Positions 8,359-16,595 of a stretch of 64,000 nucleotides of DNA are shown piece by piece. Position numbers and translations under genes: made by a program. Numbering within the stretch: position 1 is the first letter of the stretch; each line of letters begins with the position of its first letter. Below the pieces are notes generated by a model. It was not told the origin of the DNA. It ran no database searches and was given only the letters and a program-made list of their open reading frames with translations. The stretch is taken from positions 1,116,001-1,180,000 of the forward strand of contig NZ_CP007773.1 in the NCBI RefSeq assembly GCF_000816305.1, given 5' to 3'. Source of the DNA: Campylobacter subantarcticus LMG 24377. GTDB taxonomy: Bacteria > Campylobacterota > Campylobacteria > Campylobacterales > Campylobacteraceae.

Positions 8359-9332
8359 CTTTGCCCTTCATAGCGGTTTTGACAAGAACAGTGCAAAGAA
8401 CCATTTTGTCTTAAAAACACTCTTGCATCTACTCCCACTACTTTTCTATCCTTGCATTTTTCTTGCAATCTCTCAATCACTAAAGCATCATTTTCATCAT
8501 GATATATTGGCACAATCAAACCACCGTTAACAAAAACAAAATTAGCATAAGTTGCCCCAAGTCTTTTTCCTTCAAAATACAAAGCCTTAGGTAAAGGTAA
8601 TTCTAAAAGATCAAATCCTGTTTTTTTCAGCTCATCTTCCATAGCCTTTAAAGGTGCATAATGCTCATCATTTTCATCTTTACACACACAATAAGCAATG
8701 GTGTTTTCATCTACAAATCTTGCCAAAGTATCAATATGATGATCGGTATCATCGCCTTTAATATAACCATGATTTAACCAAATCATTTGCTTTAAACCAA
8801 AAATTTCTTTTAATTTAGCTTCAATTTGCGCTTGATCAAAAGTAGAATTTCGGTTTTCATTTAGCAAACAAGCACTAGTTGTAAGCATTACTCCCTTACC
8901 ATTAAAATCAACACTTCCGCCTTCTAAAATAAAATCAATTTTTTCCAATTTTCCTGATAATTTTTGTGCAAAAAGCTTTGAATTGACTGCATTATCTAAA
9001 GCACTTTGGAATTTATCTCCCCAAGCATTAAAAGTAAAATCAAGCGCCAAAAGCTTCTCTCCTTCTCGCACATCAATCGCACCAAAATCTCTAATCCAAG
9101 TATCATTAGTATCACACTTGAAAAAATCAACATTATCAATATGCTGAAATCTTTGAAAATCTTCATCACCAGGCGCTATAAGTAAAACTTTTTGAAAATT
9201 AGCCACTGTTTTAACAAATTCTTCATAACTTTGTAAAATTTCTTCCAAATAAGGCGCCCAATCGCTATTTTTATGAGGCAAGGAAATTAAAAGCAATTCT
9301 TGTTTTTCCCATTCTGCTATACTTTTTCTCAT
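8355..9332 (-). CDS. aguA: agmatine deiminase
   Basis: The 325-aa protein belongs to the peptidyl-arginine deiminase-like (PPAD/AguA) family. Diagnostic segments are TWIRDFGAIDV near residue 85, LEGGSVDFNGKG near 130, NHGYIKGDDTDHHIDTLARFV near 190 and the catalytic Cys near the end in NGSLHCSCQNRYEG. It hydrolyses agmatine to N-carbamoylputrescine and ammonia, the substrate of the AguB-like amidase downstream. The ATG at 9332 (MRKSIAEWEKQ) follows AAAGGGCA; an open extension upstream to 9443 crosses a tandem repeat and has no family similarity. Two 22-base repeats lie just upstream. Confidence 0.92.
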   Translation of the reverse strand: MRKSIAEWEKQELLLISLPHKNSDWAPYLEEILQSYEEFVKTVANFQKVLLIAPGDEDFQRFQHIDNVDFFKCDTNDTWIRDFGAIDVREGEKLLALDFTFNAWGDKFQSALDNAVNSKLFAQKLSGKLEKIDFILEGGSVDFNGKGVMLTTSACLLNENRNSTFDQAQIEAKLKEIFGLKQMIWLNHGYIKGDDTDHHIDTLARFVDENTIAYCVCKDENDEHYAPLKAMEDELKKTGFDLLELPLPKALYFEGKRLGATYANFVFVNGGLIVPIYHDENDALVIERLQEKCKDRKVVGVDARVFLRQNGSLHCSCQNRYEGQR

Positions 9333-9360
9333 TTTTATGCCCTTTTTGATAATTAAAAAA

Positions 9361-9404
9361 AGTATTTTAACATTTTTAAAAAAGTATTTTAACATTTTTA
9401 AAAT
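9361..9404. repeat. tandem duplication of a 22-base unit upstream of aguA
   Basis: The unit beginning AGTATTTTAACATTTTTAAA occurs at 9361-9382 and again at 9383-9404 with one mismatch. It fills the 77-base gap between aguA and the gene before it. On the minus strand it contains two AT-rich TAAAAT-like boxes, so it may duplicate a weak promoter element; that is a guess. Confidence 0.7.
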
Positions 9405-9409
9405 AGCTT

Positions 9410-9691
9410 TTACTCTTTTTTCAAAACCCAAGCAAAATACCATATGGCAAAAGATAAAAGCAATATGATAAAAAGCTTTTTATCATATACGCCAAAACCT
9501 ATATAAAGCACCGAGTACATAAAACCAAAGCTTCCTGTATAAATGCAAATTCTACTCATTAAGCCATTTTCTACTGCTTTAAAACACGGGCATTTATGAA
9601 AAAATTTCTTTTTTGTTTCTTTGGGTTTAAAAAAACTCAAAATTGCACTTAAAACCAACAAAAAGCTTAAAAAATATAAAACCTTATCCAT
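9410..9691 (-). CDS. hypothetical small membrane protein
   Basis: The 93-aa product has three or four hydrophobic stretches (FLSFLLVLSAILSFF at the start, then ICIYTGSFGFMYSVLYIGFG, then LFIILLLSFAIWYFAWVL) and a basic, Cys-containing loop (KKKFFHKCPCFKAVE). It is predicted to lie in the inner membrane. The ATG at 9691 shares one base with the stop of the upstream metallo-hydrolase gene (TAATG), which indicates translational coupling and favours this start over the one at 9712. I do not recognise the family. Confidence 0.7.
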   Translation of the reverse strand: MDKVLYFLSFLLVLSAILSFFKPKETKKKFFHKCPCFKAVENGLMSRICIYTGSFGFMYSVLYIGFGVYDKKLFIILLLSFAIWYFAWVLKKE

Positions 9692-10290
9692 TAGTGAAAA
9701 TACCTTAACCAAGCAGGAATTGCTTTTTGTTCTTCTTTTAAAGTAGTTTCCTCCCCATGCCCGGGAAGCAATCTAAAGTCTTTATCATAAGCTAAAACTT
9801 TAAGCAAACTTTCTTTCATCTTAGTCGCATCTGAATAAGGAAAGTCCCATCTACCGATACTACGATAAAACAAAAAATCTCCACTAAAAAGCACATCTTC
9901 TCCTACCAACTCTACCATACAGCACCCTGGAGTATGTCCTGGAAAATGATGAAATTTAAATTTAAACTCATCTATATTTAATTCATTTTCATTTTCTACC
10001 AATACATCAGCGTTTGAGTGTTCAAAACCATAATTAAAAGGATTACTTAACATAAAAGCATCATCTTGGTGAATATAAAGCGGAATCGCATGAGCATTTT
10101 TAACCCTAGCATTATCATACACATGATCATAGTGACCATGCGTATTTAAAATAGCCAAAGGTTTACTTGTGTTTTCTTTGATAAACTCATAAGCATTCTC
10201 GCCTGGATCGATGATGATTTGCTTGTTATTGTGATCTATGATATAACAATTAGTCTCATACATTCCACATGGTTGTTTTAAAATACGCAT
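9691..10290 (-). CDS. MBL-fold metallo-hydrolase (glyoxalase II-like)
   Basis: This 199-aa protein carries the metallo-beta-lactamase motif THGHYDHVYDN near residue 50, a second His in FHHFPGHTPGC, the bridging Asp in VLFSGDFLF and a final His in LLPGHGEET. These are the dinuclear-metal ligands of YcbL/glyoxalase II-like hydrolases. Single-domain members of this size hydrolyse thioesters such as S-lactoylglutathione in some bacteria, but epsilonproteobacteria generally lack glutathione, so the true substrate is open. It is divergent from nadE and heads the minus-strand block that runs down to the DJ-1 gene. AAGGAAG precedes the ATG. Confidence 0.9.
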   Translation of the reverse strand: MRILKQPCGMYETNCYIIDHNNKQIIIDPGENAYEFIKENTSKPLAILNTHGHYDHVYDNARVKNAHAIPLYIHQDDAFMLSNPFNYGFEHSNADVLVENENELNIDEFKFKFHHFPGHTPGCCMVELVGEDVLFSGDFLFYRSIGRWDFPYSDATKMKESLLKVLAYDKDFRLLPGHGEETTLKEEQKAIPAWLRYFH

Positions 10291-10316
10291 ATAAACTTCC
10301 TTTTAACTAAATCAAA

Positions 10317-10322
10317 TATAAT
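10317..10322 (+). promoter_or_regulatory. -10 box of the nadE operon
   Basis: A perfect TATAAT lies 31 bases before the nadE ATG in the divergent gap. No clear -35 is visible, as is common in Campylobacter. Confidence 0.5.
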
Positions 10323-10353
10323 TTTAAAAAATTAACTTTGTCAAAGATTTTAT

Positions 10354-11085
10354 ATGAATTATACTAAAATAGAAGAATTATTGATCCATTTTATAAAAAA
10401 ACAGGCAGGAGATAAAAATCTTATCTTGGGTTTAAGTGGTGGGATAGACTCAGCCTTGGTCGCTCATCTTTGTAAAAAAGCAGTAGGTGAAAAACTTTTT
10501 GCCCTTTTAATACCCACAAAACATTCTAAAAAAGAAAATCTAAATGATGCTTTGATGCTTTGTAAAGATTTGCAAATTCATCACAAAATTATTTATATCG
10601 ATGAAATTCTTTACGCCTATGAAAAAATTTGTCAAGATCTAAACCCTTTACGCTTTGGCAACTTAGCCGCAAGAGTACGCATGAGTTTACTTTATGATTA
10701 CTCGGCTTTGCATCAAGCTTTAGTAGTAGGTACTTCCAATAAAAGCGAACTAATGCTTGGTTATGGGACTATTTATGGAGATTTAGCTTGCGCCTTTAAT
10801 CCTTTGGCAACACTTTATAAAAGTGAAGTTTTTGAACTTGCAAAATTGATGGGCGTGCATGAAAATTTCATACAAAAAGCCCCAAGTGCTGATCTTTGGC
10901 CAAATCAAAGCGATGAAAGTGAGTTAGGTTATAAATATGAAGTTTTAGACGAGGTTTTAAAAGCTTTAGAAAACAATCAAAGTTTAGAAAAATTCGATGA
11001 AAAATTAAAAAATTTAGTCCTAAAACGTGTACAAGATAACGCCTTTAAACGCAGACTCCCAACAACACCAAAAGACACCATATGA
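10354..11085 (+). CDS. nadE: NH3-dependent NAD+ synthetase
   Basis: The 243-aa protein has the ATP-pyrophosphatase P-loop LGLSGGIDSALVAHL near residue 26 and the NadE motifs GTSNKSELMLGYGTIYGD (residues about 128-145) and PSADLWPNQSDESELG. It amidates deamido-NAD+ to NAD+ with ammonia in the cytoplasm. There is no glutaminase domain, so it depends on free ammonia. It is the first gene of a tightly packed run with lpxK, thrC and kdsB, and its stop overlaps the lpxK start by 4 bases (ATGA). The same order is known in Campylobacter. Confidence 0.96.
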   Translation: MNYTKIEELLIHFIKKQAGDKNLILGLSGGIDSALVAHLCKKAVGEKLFALLIPTKHSKKENLNDALMLCKDLQIHHKIIYIDEILYAYEKICQDLNPLRFGNLAARVRMSLLYDYSALHQALVVGTSNKSELMLGYGTIYGDLACAFNPLATLYKSEVFELAKLMGVHENFIQKAPSADLWPNQSDESELGYKYEVLDEVLKALENNQSLEKFDEKLKNLVLKRVQDNAFKRRLPTTPKDTI

Positions 11086-12020
11086 CTTGGCTTGATCGGT
11101 ATTTTTTTAAACCTAGTTTTTTGCAAAAAACTCTAGCTTTTTTGCTTTTACCTTTTAGCTTTTTATATATGGTTATAGCGATTTTAAACACTAAATTTAA
11201 AAAAGAAATAACCTTTAATCTACCGATTATAAGCATAGGCAATCTCACTCTAGGAGGCAATGGCAAAACACCCATTTGCAAAGCTATAGCTACTGAATTT
11301 GAGGGTTGTTTTATCATTTTAAGAGGCTATAAAAGACAAAGCAAGGGCTTAATCATAGTCAAACATAAAGATGAAATTTTATGCGATATTAAAAAAAGCG
11401 GCGACGAAGCTATGGAGTATGCACTCACAAAGCATATTAGCGGTGTGATAGTTAGCGAAGATAGGGTTAAAGGGATACAAAAAGCTATCGAACTTGGAGC
11501 AAAAATCATACTTTTAGATGATGCTTTTTCTAAATTTCATATTAAAAAATTCAATGTTTTATTACAAAGTAAAGAAAAACCTTTTTTTGATTTTACCTTG
11601 CCCAGCGGGGCATATCGTTTGCCAAAATCATTTACTAAAAAGGCTGATTTCATAGCTAAAGAAAATGAAGACTTTGTGCGTTACTCTCATGTAAAAGAAA
11701 ATCAAAAAGCCATTTTGATAAGCTCTATTGCAAAGCCTTTTAGACTATATGAACATTTTATCAAAGCTAGGGCTTGTTATTTTTTTGCTGATCATTATAC
11801 TTTTAAAAAAGAAGAATTAGAAAAACTTCTAAAAAAGCATAACTGCGACACCTTAATGTTAACCTTTAAAGACTATGTAAAAGTGAAGGATTTTGGCTTT
11901 AAAACCGAGCTGATTCATCTTGATATTGTTTTAAAAGATAGCTTTAAACAAGTTTTACAAGATTATATTGATCAATTTAACAAAAAGGAAGAAAATGCAA
12001 CTACACTCAACCCAAGATAA
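11082..12020 (+). CDS. lpxK: tetraacyldisaccharide 4'-kinase (lipid A synthesis)
   Basis: The 312-aa protein phosphorylates the 4' position of the lipid A disaccharide at the inner membrane. The N-terminus has a hydrophobic anchor (about residues 10-27), followed by the Walker-like GNLTLGGNGKTP near residue 52 and the Walker-B-like IILLDDAFSKFHIKK near 143; the LDDAFSKF replaces the usual LDDGFQH-type sequence, as is seen in epsilonproteobacteria. It overlaps nadE by 4 bases and its tail overlaps the start of thrC by 26 bases. Together with kdsB downstream it points to lipooligosaccharide synthesis. Confidence 0.93.
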   Translation: MTWLDRYFFKPSFLQKTLAFLLLPFSFLYMVIAILNTKFKKEITFNLPIISIGNLTLGGNGKTPICKAIATEFEGCFIILRGYKRQSKGLIIVKHKDEILCDIKKSGDEAMEYALTKHISGVIVSEDRVKGIQKAIELGAKIILLDDAFSKFHIKKFNVLLQSKEKPFFDFTLPSGAYRLPKSFTKKADFIAKENEDFVRYSHVKENQKAILISSIAKPFRLYEHFIKARACYFFADHYTFKKEELEKLLKKHNCDTLMLTFKDYVKVKDFGFKTELIHLDIVLKDSFKQVLQDYIDQFNKKEENATTLNPR

Positions 12021-13404
12021 AAACCATCAAACAAGCTTTTCAAAAGCTTTGCTTAGCCCTAGTGCGCCTAATAATGCCCTATATGCACCACTTAATCTAC
12101 CCAAACTAGACAATGAAGCTTTGAAAAATTTAAATTACAAAGAGCTAGCTTTAAAAATCATTATGGCGTTTGACTTTGATTTAGAGCTTAAGGTTTTTGA
12201 AAAAGCTTTAAAAACCTATGAGAGTTTTGATGATAAAACCTGCCCTATTGATATAAAAAAAATTAATGATAAACTTTACATTAATGAATTATTTCATGGA
12301 CCAACAAGGGCTTTTAAAGATATGGCCTTGCAACCTTTTGGCGTACTTTTAGAACACTTAAAAAAAGATGATGATTTTCTAATCATGTGTGCCACAAGTG
12401 GCGATACAGGACCTGCTACACTAAAAAGTTTTGAAAATAAAAAAGGTATAAAAGTAGTTTGTATTTATCCAAATGAAGGCACAAGTAAAACTCAAGCTTT
12501 ACAAATGACGCATTCAAATGCGAGCAATTTAAAATCTATAGCTATTGAGAGTAATTTTGATGATGCACAAAATGCTTTAAAATCACTTTTAAATGATGAG
12601 GATTTTAAAAAGACCTTAAAAGAAGAAAAGTTAAGTTTAAGTGCAGCAAATTCAGTTAATTTTGGAAGAATACTTTTTCAAATCATCTATCACTACTATG
12701 CTAGTTTAAAAATCAATAAGACAATTGATATTATCGTTCCAAGTGGAAATTTTGGTGATGCTTTGGGGGCTTATTATGCTAAAAAAATGGGAGCAAAGAT
12801 AGGAAAAATCAAAATTGCCTCAAATTCCAATAATATCTTAAGTGAGTTTTTCAATACAGGTAAATATGACTTAAGAAATAAAAGCTTACAAAAGACCATT
12901 TCTCCTGCGATGGATATACTCATATCATCAAATATTGAAAGATTACTTTTTGATAAATTTAAAGATGAACGCACCAAAGAGCTTATGCAAGCTTTAAAAA
13001 ATGAAAAATACTACAAACTTAACCAAACAGAACTAGAGCTTTTACAGGAAGATTTTGAAGCTGATTTTTGCAGCGATGATGAATGCATGCAATATATCAA
13101 ACAATACAGTCATTTGGGACTACTAGACCCTCATACTTGCACTTGTTTTAAAATGCTCGATCCTAACACCACCACCCTTATTACCTCCACAGCACAATGG
13201 AGTAAATTTACACCAAGCATGTATCAAGCAATATATAATAAAGAATGCCAAGATGAACAAGCTTGCATGCAAGAACTTGCAAAAGAATTTAACCAAGAAA
13301 TTCACCCTAATATCGCAAGCTTATTTACAAGCATACCAAAGCAAAATCCAGTTTGCAAACTTGAAAATTTAAAACAAACTATTATAGAATGGATAAAACA
13401 ATGA
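11995..13404 (+). CDS. thrC: threonine synthase
   Basis: The 469-aa protein is a PLP enzyme that converts O-phosphohomoserine to threonine. The PLP lysine lies in GPTRAFKDMALQPFG near residue 100. ATSGDTGPATLKSF and the phosphate-binding VPSGNFGDALGAYYA near residue 250 are the family's other signatures. I chose the ATG at 11995 (MQLHSTQ) because AAGGAAG stands just before it; the longer frame from 11968 adds nine residues inside lpxK with no ribosome site. The gene overlaps both neighbours: lpxK by 26 bases and kdsB by 4. Confidence 0.95.
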   Translation: MQLHSTQDKNHQTSFSKALLSPSAPNNALYAPLNLPKLDNEALKNLNYKELALKIIMAFDFDLELKVFEKALKTYESFDDKTCPIDIKKINDKLYINELFHGPTRAFKDMALQPFGVLLEHLKKDDDFLIMCATSGDTGPATLKSFENKKGIKVVCIYPNEGTSKTQALQMTHSNASNLKSIAIESNFDDAQNALKSLLNDEDFKKTLKEEKLSLSAANSVNFGRILFQIIYHYYASLKINKTIDIIVPSGNFGDALGAYYAKKMGAKIGKIKIASNSNNILSEFFNTGKYDLRNKSLQKTISPAMDILISSNIERLLFDKFKDERTKELMQALKNEKYYKLNQTELELLQEDFEADFCSDDECMQYIKQYSHLGLLDPHTCTCFKMLDPNTTTLITSTAQWSKFTPSMYQAIYNKECQDEQACMQELAKEFNQEIHPNIASLFTSIPKQNPVCKLENLKQTIIEWIKQ

Positions 13405-14126
13405 TAATCATACCTGCAAGATTAAAATCAAGTCGTTTTGAAAATAAAATTTTATGCGAAATTGGCAATTTGCCTATGTTTATTTATACAGCTAAAAAAA
13501 TGCAAGAAGTTGATGAAGTATGCGTAGCACTTGATGATGAAGAAGTTTTAAAAATAGCACAAAAACACAACATAAAAGCGATTTTAACAAGCAAAAACCA
13601 CGAAAGCGGTACTGATAGAATCAACGAAGCTTGTCAAATTTTACAACTAAGTGAAGATGAGCTTATCATCAACGTACAAGCTGATGAGCCCTTCATAGAA
13701 ACACAAAATATCAAAAATTTTAAAGCATTTAGTCAAAAAGCTTTTGAAGATAAGCTTTGTTTTATGAGTAGTTGTTATAAAGAAGTGGATGTAAAAGCTT
13801 GCGAAGATCCAAATTTAGTTAAAGTAGTTACTGATATTAATGATTATGCTTTATATTTTTCAAGATCTAAAATTCCTTATGAAAGAGCAAATTATAAACA
13901 AAATTTCAAAGCACACCTTGGAATTTACGCATATAAGGTTAAAAATTTACAAGAATTTTGTACTTTGAAAAATTCAGCTTTGGAAGAATGTGAAAAACTA
14001 GAACAGCTAAGAGCTTTAGAAAATGGCAAAAAAATCAAAATGTTAAAAATACAAAGTCAAAGCATAGGTATAGATACAAAAGAAGATTATGAAAGAGCTT
14101 TAGCTCAATTTGGAGCGAAAATATGA
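13401..14126 (+). CDS. kdsB: 3-deoxy-manno-octulosonate cytidylyltransferase
   Basis: The 241-aa protein activates Kdo with CTP for lipooligosaccharide core assembly. The nucleotide-binding N-terminus MIIIPARLKSSRFENK is the family signature, and NVQADEPFIE near residue 95 carries the metal-binding Asp. The later YFSRSKIPYER and LGIYAYKVKNLQEF stretches fit as well. The ATG at 13401 overlaps the thrC stop (ATGA) and gives the classical start; a start at 13389 would add MDKT without benefit. It ends 4 bases inside the next gene. Confidence 0.95.
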   Translation: MIIIPARLKSSRFENKILCEIGNLPMFIYTAKKMQEVDEVCVALDDEEVLKIAQKHNIKAILTSKNHESGTDRINEACQILQLSEDELIINVQADEPFIETQNIKNFKAFSQKAFEDKLCFMSSCYKEVDVKACEDPNLVKVVTDINDYALYFSRSKIPYERANYKQNFKAHLGIYAYKVKNLQEFCTLKNSALEECEKLEQLRALENGKKIKMLKIQSQSIGIDTKEDYERALAQFGAKI

Positions 14127-14887
14127 AAAAAATACTTTTTCTACTCAGCTTGTTTTTTACACTCCATGCAAAAGAATTAATCGTAGGTATGGAATTGGCC
14201 TACCCTCCTTTTGAAATGAGTGATACTAAAGGTAATCCAAGTGGCATTAGTGTAGAGTTTTTACAAGCCTTTGCTAAGGAAAAAAACTATGATTTAAAAA
14301 TTCAAAATATAGCTTGGGATGGACTTATACCTGCTTTAAGAACCCAAAAGATTGATTTAATCATGTCTTCTATGAGTATAAGCGAACAAAGAAAAAAAGT
14401 AATAGATTTTACCTTGCCTTATGCTAAGGCAAATTTAGCGATATTAAGTGCTAAAAAATCAAATATTAATTCCATAGAAGATATAAATCAAAAAGGGAAA
14501 ATCCTTGCTTTAAAAAGAGGGTCTAGTGCACATTTATATGCACAAAAAAATCTTAAAAATGCGACAATTTTAGTTTTTGATAAAGAAAATGTGGCTATCT
14601 TAGAAGTCATTCAAGCCAAAGCTGATGCGTTTATTTATGATCAAATGAGTATTTATAAAGCATGGGAAAAACACCCTGAACAAACTAAAGCCATTTTCAC
14701 TCCTTTTGAAAAAACACCAGAACAATGGGCTATAGCTTTAAATAAAAACAATACCAATTTAAAAGAAGAGTTGAATGAATTTATTTTAAAATCTAAAGAA
14801 AATGGTTTTTTTGATAAACTAGGTCAAAAATACCTTCAAGACATGCAAACAATTTTTAAAAAACAAAAGCTAGAGTTTTTCTTTTAA
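14123..14887 (+). CDS. amino-acid ABC transporter solute-binding protein
   Basis: The 254-aa protein is a family 3 extracellular solute-binding protein. A signal peptide (MKKILFLLSLFFTLHAKE, cleavage after about residue 16) is followed by VGMELAYPPFEMSD and then GISVEFLQAFAKEKN, the typical start of polar amino-acid binding proteins. Further on come WDGLIPALRTQKIDLIMSSMSIS and FTLPYAKANLAIL. It is secreted to the periplasm. It overlaps kdsB by 4 bases although it has nothing to do with Kdo. The matching permease lies next door but on the opposite strand, converging with a 4-base overlap; no ATPase subunit is present. The substrate is not evident. Confidence 0.9.
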   Translation: MKKILFLLSLFFTLHAKELIVGMELAYPPFEMSDTKGNPSGISVEFLQAFAKEKNYDLKIQNIAWDGLIPALRTQKIDLIMSSMSISEQRKKVIDFTLPYAKANLAILSAKKSNINSIEDINQKGKILALKRGSSAHLYAQKNLKNATILVFDKENVAILEVIQAKADAFIYDQMSIYKAWEKHPEQTKAIFTPFEKTPEQWAIALNKNNTNLKEELNEFILKSKENGFFDKLGQKYLQDMQTIFKKQKLEFFF

Positions 14888-15666
14888 GAAAAGCTCTTTT
14901 CAAGCCTTCTTGAAAGCATAGAAATAGGCAAAGTCAGCACCAAATAACAAAGTGCCAAAGGAATGTAAATTTCCAAAGTAGAAAAGGTAAAAGCATTGAT
15001 CTCCTGGGCATTTTGAGTTAATTCTGAAACAGCTATCACACTCAAGAGTGAACTATCTTTGATTAAATTGCTAAGTTGTCCACTTAGCGGTGCTAGGATA
15101 TTTTTTAATGCTTGAGGAAAAATCACACTTTTGTAAATTTCAAACTCACTCAAACCCAAAGCTTTAGCGCTTTGATATTGCATATTTTCAACGCTTAAAA
15201 TCCCTGCTCTAAATATTTCACAAATATAAGCACTAGCAAATAAAGCTAAAATCAAAACTCCACAAACATAGCGATTATTAAGCCCCAAATTATCCGCGAA
15301 AATATAATAAATCAATAAAATTTGCACTAGCAAAGGTGTACCTCTAATAAGCTCTATAAAAACTCTTGCAAACATATTTAAAAGCACGATTTTACAAAGA
15401 CTCATATAACACAAAATCAAAGCAAAAATCACACCTGCAATCAAAGACAAAACACTAATAAAAAAACTCGTAAAAAAACCTTGTATCATTTTGTCTTTAT
15501 ACTCATAAATTGCCATAAAATCAAAGTTATAACTAGCACTTAAAAAAGATAAATAAAAAAGTAAAAACAATAAAAATGCTAGCAAAAAGGCATTAACCGC
15601 AAACACTTTTGGACTGATTTTTTTATGCTCATTAAATTTATTACGCACTATAAAAAGATGATTCAA
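14884..15666 (-). CDS. amino-acid ABC transporter permease (HisM/GlnP family)
   Basis: The 260-aa inner-membrane protein has five or six hydrophobic segments and the permease signature ARVFIELIRGTPLLVQILLIYY near residue 105. The cytoplasmic EAA-like loop is SAKALGLSEFEIYKSVIFPQAL near residue 185. It has an extra first segment (about residues 25-45) that typical 215-220-aa members lack. Presumably it works with the convergently encoded binding protein and an ATPase encoded elsewhere. There is a 9-base gap to the PPK2 gene upstream. Confidence 0.9.
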   Translation of the reverse strand: MNHLFIVRNKFNEHKKISPKVFAVNAFLLAFLLFLLFYLSFLSASYNFDFMAIYEYKDKMIQGFFTSFFISVLSLIAGVIFALILCYMSLCKIVLLNMFARVFIELIRGTPLLVQILLIYYIFADNLGLNNRYVCGVLILALFASAYICEIFRAGILSVENMQYQSAKALGLSEFEIYKSVIFPQALKNILAPLSGQLSNLIKDSSLLSVIAVSELTQNAQEINAFTFSTLEIYIPLALCYLVLTLPISMLSRRLEKSFS

Positions 15667-15675
15667 TTCTAGCCT

Positions 15676-16503
15676 TTATTTTTTATCAAATTTTTTAAGT
15701 TTTTCATCATTTAAACTAAGCTCCATTTTTCGAATTTCTTCCTCGCCACTACGCACTAATTTTTTATCATATTGAAAGTATTTATTTTTAATTTTATTTG
15801 GGTATTCTAAAAAATTAAGTAGATACTTAAATAAATTTATCCTTGCTTTCTTTTTACTATCTGAATTAATGATCACCCAAGGACATTTCGGTGTATTAGA
15901 TGCTAAAAGCATAGAATATTTTGCTAGAGTATATTTGTCCCATAATTCTTGTGATTTTTCATCAACAATAGAAAGTTTGTATTGTTTTAGCGGATCTGTT
16001 CTCCTTTGCTCAAAACGCCTCTTTTGTTCTTGTTTGGAAACTGAAAAATAAAATTTAAAAAACAAAATTCCACTATCAAGTAGCATTTCTTCAAAAGAAG
16101 ACACCTCGCGTAGGAATTTTTTATGCTCATTTGGGGTACAAAAGCCCATCACAGGCTCCACCCCTGCTCTATTATACCAAGATCTATCAAAAATCACTAT
16201 CTCTCCTGCTGCAGGCAAATGTGTCACATAACGCTGAAAATACCATTGGGTTCTTTCCACATCACTTGGTTTTTCAAGTGCCACCACACGACAACCTCTA
16301 GGATTTAAATGTTCAATTAATCTTTTAATAGCACCACCTTTTCCTGCTGCATCACGCCCTTCAATTAAGATCAAAACTTTTAATCCTTTATCTTTGACAT
16401 GATTTTGAAATTTTAAAAGCTCAATTTGTAATCTTCTAAGCTCGCTTTCATACTCAAGTGTTGATTTTTTCACTTTAATAAGAGTAAATTTATCCTTATC
16501 CAC
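15676..16503 (-). CDS. ppk2: polyphosphate kinase 2
   Basis: The 275-aa protein is a PPK2-family kinase. It has the Walker A sequence EGRDAAGKGGAIK (residues about 48-60), the Walker B/lid region FDRSWYNRAGVEPVMGF near residue 108 and the conserved KFYFSVSKQEQKRRFEQRRTDP near 150. PPK2 uses polyphosphate to phosphorylate GDP or ADP and is linked in Campylobacter to stress survival. Length and motif order are standard for single-domain class I PPK2. It is divergent from dsbD over a 92-base AT-rich gap and is probably co-transcribed with the permease behind it. The ribosome site is AAGGAG before the ATG. Confidence 0.95.
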   Translation of the reverse strand: MDKDKFTLIKVKKSTLEYESELRRLQIELLKFQNHVKDKGLKVLILIEGRDAAGKGGAIKRLIEHLNPRGCRVVALEKPSDVERTQWYFQRYVTHLPAAGEIVIFDRSWYNRAGVEPVMGFCTPNEHKKFLREVSSFEEMLLDSGILFFKFYFSVSKQEQKRRFEQRRTDPLKQYKLSIVDEKSQELWDKYTLAKYSMLLASNTPKCPWVIINSDSKKKARINLFKYLLNFLEYPNKIKNKYFQYDKKLVRSGEEEIRKMELSLNDEKLKKFDKK

Positions 16504-16595
16504 AACAAACTCCTTAATTTAGGATAATTATTAACTTAAATTTACCACAAATAAGTAAAATAAAACAAATTTAATTTTCGATTTCAAGGAGAAAA

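Noticed and set aside
9333-9443. N-terminal extension of agmatine deiminase through the tandem repeat
   Set aside because: The extension translates the AT-rich repeat, has no counterpart in the family, and a good ribosome site stands before the ATG at 9332.
11045-11317. 90-codon minus-strand frame opposite the start of lpxK
   Set aside because: It lies wholly within nadE/lpxK coding sequence, lacks a ribosome site and shows low-complexity hydrophobic sequence typical of antisense translation.
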